Of a DNA stretch of 15,581 nt, positions 7,408 to 13,346 are shown one piece after another (position 1 is the first letter of the stretch; the number at the start of each line of letters is the position of its first letter). The stretch lies in NCBI GenBank assembly GCA_903860995.1, contig CAIOSS010001102.1:1-15581 (forward strand), in the 5' to 3' direction. The notes under the pieces were generated by a model that was not told the DNA's origin, ran no database searches, and saw only the letters and a list, made by a program, of their open reading frames with translations. Both the position numbers and the translations under genes were made by a program. This DNA is from an uncultured delta proteobacterium (GTDB taxonomy: Bacteria; Myxococcota_A; Polyangia; Polyangiales; Ga0077539).

Positions 7408-8477
7408 CAGGGGGCCCCCCGGGCGAGCGCGACCTCTCGGCCCCGGGCGGAGGCGGAGGCGTACGCGGCCTCGATGAGGGCCACGCAGCCGAAGGACTGG
7501 CGCAGCTCGGCGCCCACGTGCTCCCCGCGCTCGATGGCGCCCGCGAACTGCTGGTGCAGCGCGCGAAACCACGCGGTGTGCGAGGCGTCCATCCACGACG
7601 ACGACACGAGCCGCTGGGTCTGCGTCCAGCGGTCGCCGTCGGCGCCGCGGGTCTTCACCGAGAGCTCGACGGCGTCGTCCTCGACGCGGATCGCCCCGCG
7701 GTCGCCGTGCAGCGTGTAGATCACCTTGCGCACGCCGGCGGTCCAGGAGAGGTGCGCCGTGGCCACCCCCCGCTCGAAGTCCACCGAGCACGAGAGGTTG
7801 TCCTCGGTCTCCTCGCCGGGGGCGGTCCAGGTGCGGGCCGAGACCGCGCGGGGCCGGGAGTTCAGCCAGTCGAAGGCCAGGTAGAAGGTGTGGCTGCCGT
7901 GGTCCATCCCGATGCCGCCGCCGGACCAGGCGCGCTGCCGGCGCCAGTCGGGGTTCCACTCCGGGACGCCCTTCGCGTGGGTGCTGCGGAAGGTGTCGAG
8001 CGTCACCTGGCTCACCTCCCCGACGGCGCCCTCGTCGAGCATCGCGCGCACGGCCTTCACCACCGGCGCGTGCTTGTAGTTGTGCGAGGGGTAGAGCACC
8101 CGCCGGGACTCCACGGCCTGCGCGAGCATCCCGCGGGCCTCCGCGGTCGAGCGCGCCAGGGGCTTCTCGCAGAGCACGTGCAGCCCGCGCGCGAGGGCGT
8201 CGCGGGTCACCTCGGCGTGCAGCGACGGCGGCACCGCGACCACCATGAAGTCCAGCCGCTCGGCCTCGCGGTCGAGCAGGGCGCGGTGGTCGGGGTACAG
8301 CCGCGCGCTGGGGAGCGCCGCGGCCGCGAGGGCGAGGCGGGCGGGGGTCACGTCGGCGACGGCGACGACCTCGAAGCGGGCGGCGTCACCGTCCGCGCCC
8401 GACTGCTGGAGCGCCGGGACGTGCCCGCGCGACGCGATGAACCCGTAGCCGACGACGGCGCCGCGGAGGGTGCGCAT
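7404..8477 (-). CDS. Gfo/Idh/MocA-family NAD(P)-dependent oxidoreductase
   Basis: This is a 357-residue cytosolic dehydrogenase. The N-terminal Rossmann fold starts with AVVGYGFIASRGH, the dinucleotide-binding glycine motif. Lys105 in CEKPLARS is the conserved EKP catalytic lysine. The C-terminal alpha/beta domain includes GGIGMDHGSHTFYLAFDW, with the conserved metal-free catalytic His region. Family members oxidise or reduce sugars and cyclitols; inositol 2-dehydrogenase (IolG) and scyllo-inositol dehydrogenases belong here. The ATG at 8477 has a purine-rich GAGGGGGAG just upstream, in the 9-nt gap after ino1, which places the start. Sitting directly after inositol-3-phosphate synthase, it probably oxidises an inositol or inositol phosphate to an inosose, feeding the downstream aminotransferase. 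Substrate and cofactor choice are inference; other sugar oxidoreductases share this fold. Confidence 0.88.
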   Translation of the reverse strand: MRTLRGAVVGYGFIASRGHVPALQQSGADGDAARFEVVAVADVTPARLALAAAALPSARLYPDHRALLDREAERLDFMVVAVPPSLHAEVTRDALARGLHVLCEKPLARSTAEARGMLAQAVESRRVLYPSHNYKHAPVVKAVRAMLDEGAVGEVSQVTLDTFRSTHAKGVPEWNPDWRRQRAWSGGGIGMDHGSHTFYLAFDWLNSRPRAVSARTWTAPGEETEDNLSCSVDFERGVATAHLSWTAGVRKVIYTLHGDRGAIRVEDDAVELSVKTRGADGDRWTQTQRLVSSSWMDASHTAWFRALHQQFAGAIERGEHVGAELRQSFGCVALIEAAYASASARGREVALARGAPW

Positions 8478-8486
8478 GGCTCCCCC

Positions 8487-9764
8487 TCACGCCGCTTCCC
8501 GGGCGATGCGCCGCAGGGCGTCGTGGAGGCGCACCTGCTGCACGAAGAGGTCGTGCTCGGCGGCCGTCCCCGCCGGGGCCATCGGGGACTTGAAGTAGAA
8601 GCCCAGCCAGTCCTGCATCCCGGTCATGCCCGCGCGGTGCGCGAGGTCGAGCAGCAGCGCGAGGTCGAGCACGATGGGCGCCGCGAGGATGGAGTCGCGG
8701 CAGAGGAAGTTGATCTTCATCTGCATCGGGTAGTTGAGCCACCCGAACAGGTCGACGTTGTCCCAGCCCTCCTTCTGGTCGCCGCGCGGGGGGTAGTAGT
8801 CGATGCGCACCCGGTGCGTGACGTCGCCGTAGAGCTCGGGGTGGCCGTCCTTCGGCAGGATGCTCTCCAGCACGCCGAGCTTGGAGACCTCCTTGGTGCG
8901 GAAGCTGTCGGGGTCGTCGAGCACCTCGCCGTCGCGGTTGCCCAGGATGTTGGTGCTGTACCAGCCGCGCAGCCCGAGCCGCCGCGCCTTGAGCCCCGGG
9001 GCGATCATGGTCTTCATGAGGGTCTGGCCGGTCTTGAAGTCCTTGCCCGCGAGGGGCACGCCCCGGAGGCGCGCGAGCTCGTACATGGCCGGGAAATCGA
9101 GCGTGAGGCCCGGCGACCCGTTGGCGATGGGGACGCCCTCCTGCACCAGCGCCCAAGCGTAGATCTGCGAGTTGGAGATCTCCGGCGAGTTGTGGCGCAG
9201 GCCGTCCTCGAAGCGCTCGACGCTCTCGTGCACGGCGGAGGCCTCGCGGTAGACCTCCGTCGAGCCGCACCACACGGCGACGGCGCGGTCGCAGCCCTCG
9301 TCACGCAGGAAGCGCCGGACGTCGTCGCGCACCGCCGCCACCATGTGGGCCTTGGAGGGGGCCTTCTTCACGTGCGTGCCGTGCAGCCGGCGCACGTACT
9401 CCGGGTAGAACACCGCGGTCATGGGCTTCACGGCGCGGAGCTCTTCGGCCACGAGCCCGAGGTGCTTCTCGCTGAGCACATCGGCGTTGGTCGCGCTCGC
9501 GAGGGCGTCGTCGGGGAAGAGGTCCCACCCCCCGAAGGCGATCTGGTCGAGGCCCGCGAGGGGCACCGCGTCGCGCAGCGCGACCTCCGCCGGGGCGTCG
9601 CGCCGGAGGAGCATCGTGCCCATCTGGGTGAGCGAGCCGATGGGCAGCCCGAGGCCGCGCCGCGCGAGCATCACGCCGGCCATCGTGGTGGTCGCGACGG
9701 CGCCCATCCCGGGCATGAGCACGCCCAGGCGGCCGGTGGGAGAAGCGAGGGGCGTGTGGCTCAT
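8487..9764 (-). CDS. ino1: Inositol-3-phosphate synthase (MIPS)
   Basis: This 425-residue enzyme converts D-glucose 6-phosphate to 1D-myo-inositol 3-phosphate using bound NAD, the entry step to inositol compounds. The family blocks are all visible in order: N-terminal nucleotide-binding segment VLMPGMGAVATTTMAGV, PEYVRRLHGTH, NGSPGLTLDFPAM, GKDFKTGQTLMKT, LRGWYSTNILGNRDG and KINFLCRDSILAAPIVLDL, which contain the conserved active-site Lys and Asp residues. It is shorter than fungal Ino1 (about 530) and of normal size for bacteria. The ATG at 9764 has a modest AAGG about 9 nt upstream. It is the first gene of the six-gene operon and has the only substantial upstream gap, so the promoter lies between it and the kinase gene. 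Confidence 0.95.
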   Translation of the reverse strand: MSHTPLASPTGRLGVLMPGMGAVATTTMAGVMLARRGLGLPIGSLTQMGTMLLRRDAPAEVALRDAVPLAGLDQIAFGGWDLFPDDALASATNADVLSEKHLGLVAEELRAVKPMTAVFYPEYVRRLHGTHVKKAPSKAHMVAAVRDDVRRFLRDEGCDRAVAVWCGSTEVYREASAVHESVERFEDGLRHNSPEISNSQIYAWALVQEGVPIANGSPGLTLDFPAMYELARLRGVPLAGKDFKTGQTLMKTMIAPGLKARRLGLRGWYSTNILGNRDGEVLDDPDSFRTKEVSKLGVLESILPKDGHPELYGDVTHRVRIDYYPPRGDQKEGWDNVDLFGWLNYPMQMKINFLCRDSILAAPIVLDLALLLDLAHRAGMTGMQDWLGFYFKSPMAPAGTAAEHDLFVQQVRLHDALRRIAREAA

Positions 9765-9934
9765 GCGTGCTGCCTTTCAGGGTCCCGGACGGTCTGTTGG
9801 GCGGTGGTAAGGGGCCGCACGATCGACGCGAGGTCGCCGCGCTACCCCCCCGCCCCCGCCATCGGAGGGGAAGCGCGCCCTAAGACCCCCATGTGTTTCC
9901 GTGGGCTCCCAACCGCCATCCCGCATTTCGTATC

Positions 9935-9950
9935 TGCATTCCGGGCGCCA
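9935..9950 (-). promoter_or_regulatory. Candidate sigma-54 (-24/-12) promoter for the ino1 operon
   Basis: Read on the minus strand, this site is TGGCGCCCGGAATGCA. It has GG and GC separated by exactly 10 nt, as sigma-54 requires, plus TGGC and TGCA flanks; the consensus is TGGCACG-N4-TTGCA. Predicted transcription would start near 9924, about 160 nt before ino1. In so GC-rich a genome such matches arise by chance, so this is weak. Confidence 0.22.
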
Positions 9951-10062
9951 ACGGCCGCGGCCCCGCCCGGAGCGCGCAGACCCCCTGTCACCCCGAAGCC
10001 ACTCCAAGACGCCACCGCACATCGGTGCGCCGCACGCACGGACCCGCGCACCGCGTGCACAA

Positions 10063-10078
10063 CCATCGCCCCCGATGG
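10063..10078 (-). terminator. Possible hairpin terminator after the kinase gene
   Basis: A perfect 6-bp stem (CCATCG/CGATGG) with a 4-nt loop sits 21 nt past the kinase stop. On the minus strand it is followed only by TTG, not a T-run, so intrinsic termination would be weak. A competing stem, CCCCCG with CGGGGG, overlaps it at about 10069-10087. Confidence 0.25.
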
Positions 10079-10099
10079 CTTACCGGGGGTGGGCGCCGC

Positions 10100-11878
10100 T
10101 CAGTTGGCGTCGGCCGCCGAGCGCTCGAGCACCAGCAGGAGGCCCCGCGCCACGGGGTGCACCCGCAGCATGTTCTTCGCGGCGTCGCTCTCGCCGTCGA
10201 TCGCGGCGAGCACCTTGGCGATCTCCGCGCCCACCGTCACCGCGCGCCGCTGGAGCCGGTGCGCCGTGACCTGGCTCTCGCTCTCCAGCGCGTCGAGGGT
10301 CGCCTGCACGGCGTCGCGGCGCTGCTCCAGCGAGCGGAGCGCCTGCTGCTGCGCCGACCTGCCCGCCGCGGCGCCGTCGAGCACGCCCCACACGGCGCGC
10401 CACCGCCCGGCCAGCGCCCCGAGCGCCTCGAGCTGCTCGGCCCGCTCGAGGGTGATCGCCCGCGGGTTGCTCGGCACCTGGCCGATGGTGTCCCACGCCA
10501 GCGCGAGCTGCTGCAGCACCTGCACCTCGTCGCGCTTCGCCTCGCGCTCGCGGGCCTCCAGGCCCTGCGCCCGGGCGGCCAGGCCCTCGTGCTCCACCAG
10601 GATCAGCCGCAGCTCGCCCATGAGGTCGTCGCGCTCGCGCTGGTGCCGGCGGTCGCGCTCGGTGAGCTCCACCATGATCCCCCGGCGGTCGTCTTCGAGC
10701 TCGCGCACCCGGTCGACGTTGGCGTTGAAGCGCTGGAGCAGGTCGCGCATGGGCTCGGGCATGTCGCCCGTCGGGAAGGCCGCCTCCGCCGCGGCGTGGA
10801 AGGTCGCCACCTGGTGCCGCAGCGTCGGGATCGACACCGCCGGGGCGACGGAGTCGCGCTGGAGGGCCAGCAGGGTGGTCTCGCCCGCCCCGCCGCGCTC
10901 GGCGAAGGGCGGCGGCGAGGTGCGCGCCGCCGGGGCCATGGCGGTGTTCTCCGCTTCGAGGATGCGAGCCAGCGCGCCGACCACCTCCATGGCGCTCCCG
11001 GGTCGCTCCGCGGGCAGCTTCTGCATGAGCGAGAACACCAGCGTGTCGAGGGCCTCCGGGGCCGACGGCAGCCGCGACCGGATGGGCGGCGGCGCGGAGT
11101 GGGCGTGGTGGGCGATGAGCTGGTGGACGGAGCCGTTGAAGGGCAGCGTGCCGGTGACCATCTCGAAGAGCATCACGCCGAGGGCGTAGAGGTCGCTGGC
11201 CGGGCCGCAGGGCTCGCCCCGCGCGAGCTCCGAGGCGAGGTACTCCGGGGTGCCGAAGATCTCGCCGGGCATGGTGAGCCGAACCTCGCTGCGCATGTGC
11301 ACGATGCCGAAGTCGAGCACCTTCACGCGCAGGGCCCCGGAGGGGTCGCGCACGAGGAAGACGTTCTCGGGCTTCACGTCGCGGTGCACGACGCCGAGGG
11401 AGTGTGCGCGGGCGAGGGCGTGGCACACGGGGATGGCGATCTCGACGGCCTCGCGGACCCTCATCGGCCCGAGCTGCATCCGCTGCGCGAGGCTCTCGCC
11501 CTCCAGGAACTCCATCACCAGGAAGACCCGGTTGCCCTCCTCGGCGACGTCCCAGATGTCCACGATGTTCGGGTGCTTCAGCAGGTTGGCGGCCTGCGCC
11601 TCGCGCACGAAGCGCTCGCGCATCACCGGGTCGCGGGTGAGCTCCGGGGACAATAGCTTCAGCGCCACGTCGTGCCGCAGGATGACGTGCCGCGCCCGGT
11701 ACACCGAGCCCATGCCCCCGGCCCCCACGCGCCGAAGAATCTCGTACCGCGACGCCAGGGTGCGCCCCACCATCGGGTCGGGCGGCGGCTCCAGCGGCGC
11801 CCCGTCGGTGGGACAGGTGGCGATCGAGTCGTCGTAGCGCGCGTTGCAGCGGGGGCAGTGCATCATCCCGCCGAGCAT
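10100..11878 (-). CDS. Soluble serine/threonine protein kinase with zinc-ribbon-like N-terminus and coiled-coil C-terminus
   Basis: This is a 592-residue Hanks-type kinase. The N-terminus has CPRC (Cys8, Cys11) and CPTDG (Cys22), the zinc-ribbon-like pattern common in myxobacterial kinases, here with three Cys. The kinase domain spans about residues 45-310: G-loop GAGGMGSVY (52-60), Lys74 in VALKLL, catalytic HRDVKPEN with Asp167, DFG Asp189, and GTPEYLASE in the activation segment. After a Pro/Ala-rich linker, residues about 380-590 are charged and Leu-rich with long coiled-coil character (for example ELEDDRRGIMVELTERDRRHQRERDD). No membrane segment or PASTA repeat is present, so it is probably cytosolic. 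The ATG at 11878 has GAGGGGAG 6 nt upstream, which decides the start over the later ATGs. The target is unknown; the C-terminus may dimerise the kinase or bind a partner. Confidence 0.93.
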   Translation of the reverse strand: MLGGMMHCPRCNARYDDSIATCPTDGAPLEPPPDPMVGRTLASRYEILRRVGAGGMGSVYRARHVILRHDVALKLLSPELTRDPVMRERFVREAQAANLLKHPNIVDIWDVAEEGNRVFLVMEFLEGESLAQRMQLGPMRVREAVEIAIPVCHALARAHSLGVVHRDVKPENVFLVRDPSGALRVKVLDFGIVHMRSEVRLTMPGEIFGTPEYLASELARGEPCGPASDLYALGVMLFEMVTGTLPFNGSVHQLIAHHAHSAPPPIRSRLPSAPEALDTLVFSLMQKLPAERPGSAMEVVGALARILEAENTAMAPAARTSPPPFAERGGAGETTLLALQRDSVAPAVSIPTLRHQVATFHAAAEAAFPTGDMPEPMRDLLQRFNANVDRVRELEDDRRGIMVELTERDRRHQRERDDLMGELRLILVEHEGLAARAQGLEAREREAKRDEVQVLQQLALAWDTIGQVPSNPRAITLERAEQLEALGALAGRWRAVWGVLDGAAAGRSAQQQALRSLEQRRDAVQATLDALESESQVTAHRLQRRAVTVGAEIAKVLAAIDGESDAAKNMLRVHPVARGLLLVLERSAADAN

Positions 11879-12011
11879 TGGCTCCCCTCGGCCGAGCCTG
11901 TGTCAAGTGTCGGACGCAACCCGACTTTCTCGACAGCTCAGCGGGCGCGGCGCGGGCAGTCGGCGAGGTACCTCGCGAGCTCGACGCCGTCGACGTCGTG
12001 GGCCGCCTCGG

Positions 12012-12680
12012 TCACGCGTCGTTGAGGAGCGGGAGCAGGTCTTCGGGGTCTTCGAGGACGTGGTCGGGCCGCGCCCGGATGAGCTCCTCGCGGCGGCCGT
12101 GGCCCCACGTGGCGGCGGCGGTGCGAACGCCCGCGGCCTTGCCGGCGAGCACGTCGCGGAGGGTGTCGCCCACGAGCAGGCAGCGGTCGGCGGGGACCTC
12201 CGCGCGCCGCAGGAGGAGGTTGAGCAGGTCCGGCGAGGGCTTCGGCGCGAGGGCGGTGCCCGCGGTGCCCTCGATGGCGCGGAAGTGCTGCTCGATGCCG
12301 AGGTGCTGGCAGACCGCGCGCGCCGTGACGCTGCGCTTCGCGGTGGCGACGGCGAGCCACGGCGGCGGGCGCAGGAGCGAGAGGGCCTCGAGGGTCTCGC
12401 GCGCGCCCGGGTAGAGCCGGGTGTTCTGGTGCCCGAGGACCTCGTAGCGGGCGCGGTACGCGAGGGCGAAGCGATCGAACTCGGCGCTGGTGCTCTCCGG
12501 CGCGGCGAGCGCGAAGATGGCCTCGAGGGGCGACCCATCGACGAGCCGGTGCACGGGGTGCTCGGTGTGGATGCCGACGTCCGCGAAGGCGAACTCCAGC
12601 GCGAGGGTGATGTCCCGCGCGGAGTCCGCGAGCGTGCCGTCGAGGTCGAAGAACACAGCGGCGAATCGTGGTGCGCGCAT
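12012..12680 (-). CDS. HAD-superfamily phosphatase, phosphoglycolate phosphatase-like
   Basis: This 222-residue soluble hydrolase has all four HAD motifs: FFDLDGT (Asp12 nucleophile, Asp14), VATAK (Thr113), KPSPD (Lys147) and GDTLRD (Asp172, Asp176). The residues between motifs I and II form a helical cap as in the Gph/PGMB subgroup (class C1 cap). Members dephosphorylate small sugar or organic phosphates such as 2-phosphoglycolate. The ATG at 12680 puts the nucleophile 12 residues in, which is normal, but no Shine-Dalgarno is seen. The gene lies 133 bp upstream of the kinase gene on the same strand and just downstream of an inverted-repeat element. The exact substrate cannot be told from sequence. 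Confidence 0.9.
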   Translation of the reverse strand: MRAPRFAAVFFDLDGTLADSARDITLALEFAFADVGIHTEHPVHRLVDGSPLEAIFALAAPESTSAEFDRFALAYRARYEVLGHQNTRLYPGARETLEALSLLRPPPWLAVATAKRSVTARAVCQHLGIEQHFRAIEGTAGTALAPKPSPDLLNLLLRRAEVPADRCLLVGDTLRDVLAGKAAGVRTAAATWGHGRREELIRARPDHVLEDPEDLLPLLNDA

Positions 12681-12745
12681 CGGGGAGGCCGCGGAGGATG
12701 CAGCCAGAGGGGGCCGATGGGCAATCGGGCGGAGCGACGGCGCGC

Positions 12746-12761
12746 CATGACCGCCGTCCGT
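12746..12761 (+). repeat. Left copy of 16-bp direct repeat
   Basis: CATGACCGCCGTCCGT, identical to 12941-12956. Bases on either side differ between the copies, so the match is exactly 16 bp. It is compatible with a duplicated insertion target, though long for one. Confidence 0.7.
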
Positions 12762-12940
12762 GGCGATGCATCGAAGCTCACGCAGACCTCACCCCCGCTG
12801 CCGCGCGCCCCTCTCCATGAATGGAGAGGGGCCCTTCGGACGGCTGCGTTTCACGACGAATTGTCAGGTGATCGCAGCCCCTCTCCATTCATGGAGAGGG
12901 GCGCGCGGCAGCGGGGGTGAGGTCTGCGTGAGCTTCGATG

Positions 12941-12956
12941 CATGACCGCCGTCCGT
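12941..12956 (+). repeat. Right copy of 16-bp direct repeat
   Basis: CATGACCGCCGTCCGT, identical to 12746-12761. It contains an ATG (12942) that is in frame with the lipoprotein gene, but this ATG has no ribosome-binding site and would add 20 residues before the signal peptide, so it is not taken as the start. Confidence 0.7.
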
Positions 12957-13001
12957 CGATACCTCGCGTCGCGCGCGGCCCCGCTGCTACGGTGGCCGAC
13001 G

Positions 13002-13316
13002 ATGAACTCCTGCACCCCCTCCTGGCGCCTCGCCCTCGGCGCCGCCCTCCTGGGCGCCTCGCTCGCGGGCTGTGCCGACGGCCCCAGCGTCGTCGGCGGC
13101 CCGGCCGACGGCGCCGTCGCCAACGACCTCGCCGTCGACGTCGCCGCGGATGTCCCCACGGACGTCCCCGTCGACCTCGGCGCCCCGATGGACGCCGCCC
13201 CCGACGCCGCCCCCGACGCCCCGATGGACGTCGGGATGGACACCCCGGCCGACGTGGGTCCGCCGCGCTGCATGAGCGCCGCCGACTGCATGACCAACCC
13301 CGGGCGCGGGGCCTGA
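13002..13316 (+). CDS. N-terminal part of a cysteine-rich lipoprotein, ended by an in-frame TGA
   Basis: The 104-residue product starts at ATG 13002 with a lipoprotein signal: basic/polar start, hydrophobic core LALGAALLGASLAG and lipobox LAGC, so Cys would be lipidated and the protein anchored to a membrane. Next comes an Asp/Val/Pro/Ala-rich linker (for example DVPTDVPVDLGAPMDAAPDA), typical of myxobacterial surface lipoproteins. A Cys-rich module then begins (RCMSAADCMTNPGRGA) and stops at TGA 13314. The same frame continues directly into the next 2.2 kb, with DTASGRCVQC right after the TGA. This is therefore most likely the front end of one interrupted gene covering 13002-15560. An upstream in-frame ATG at 12942 is less likely because it precedes the signal peptide by 20 residues. 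Confidence 0.75.
   Translation: MNSCTPSWRLALGAALLGASLAGCADGPSVVGGPADGAVANDLAVDVAADVPTDVPVDLGAPMDAAPDAAPDAPMDVGMDTPADVGPPRCMSAADCMTNPGRGA
13314..13316 (+). other. In-frame TGA at an expected cysteine codon
   Basis: The sequence around the TGA reads GRGA-stop-DTASGRCVQC. A homologous module further on reads QNRCDTVNHTCVQC (about 13483-13520), placing Cys exactly at the TGA. A TGC-to-TGA change, a base-call error, or recoding (stop readthrough or selenocysteine) would each explain it. I see no convincing bacterial SECIS hairpin just downstream. Confidence 0.7.
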
Positions 13317-13346
13317 GACACCGCCTCGGGCCGGTGCGTTCAGTGC

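Larger units (their letters stand above)
9765..10099. other. Intergenic region upstream of the ino1 operon
   Basis: This 335-bp gap separates the ino1 start from the kinase stop. No convincing protein or RNA gene is seen. The stretch 9885-9945 is clearly less GC-rich than its surroundings, as expected for a promoter and 5' leader of ino1. It also holds a candidate sigma-54 site (9935-9950) and two alternative short hairpins next to the kinase stop. No clear sigma-70 -35/-10 pair was found. Confidence 0.5.
12746..12956. mobile_element. MITE-like element: 67-bp perfect inverted repeat within 16-bp direct repeats
   Basis: Two arms, 12766-12832 and 12877-12943, are perfect reverse complements over 67 bp around a 44-bp spacer. 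Each arm ends inward in its own 12-bp palindrome (GCCCCTCTCCAT/ATGGAGAGGGGC, loop of 2). The 16-bp sequence CATGACCGCCGTCCGT occurs directly repeated at 12746-12761 and 12941-12956, as a target-site duplication would; it overlaps the right arm by 3 bp. No transposase is encoded, so this resembles a non-autonomous element or a paired REP-type repeat. It fills most of the 321-bp gap between the HAD gene and the lipoprotein gene; a transcript through it would fold into a long hairpin. Confidence 0.75.

Noticed and set aside
7518..11189. Very long plus-strand open frame across the oxidoreductase, ino1 and kinase genes
   Set aside because: It spans several real minus-strand genes and the intergenic gap, and shows no domain or signal.
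11895..11920. TTGACA on the minus strand (complement at 11900-11905) as a -35 box for the kinase gene
   Set aside because: A -10 box at normal distance would fall on the ribosome-binding site and start codon, and no TATAAT-like sequence is there.
11938..12015. A 25-codon reading frame starting with GTG that overlaps the HAD stop as GTGA (ends RYLADCPRRAR)
   Set aside because: The overlap mimics coupling, but it is very short, has no recognisable motif and could easily be chance in GC-rich DNA.
12766..12943. CRISPR array or attachment-site interpretation of the repeat region
   Set aside because: There are only two arms in inverted orientation with one spacer, no regular direct repeats with variable spacers and no integrase gene.
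12985..12990. TGCTAC as a -10-like element 11 nt before the lipoprotein ATG
   Set aside because: There is no supporting -35 element, and the match is short and common in this composition.
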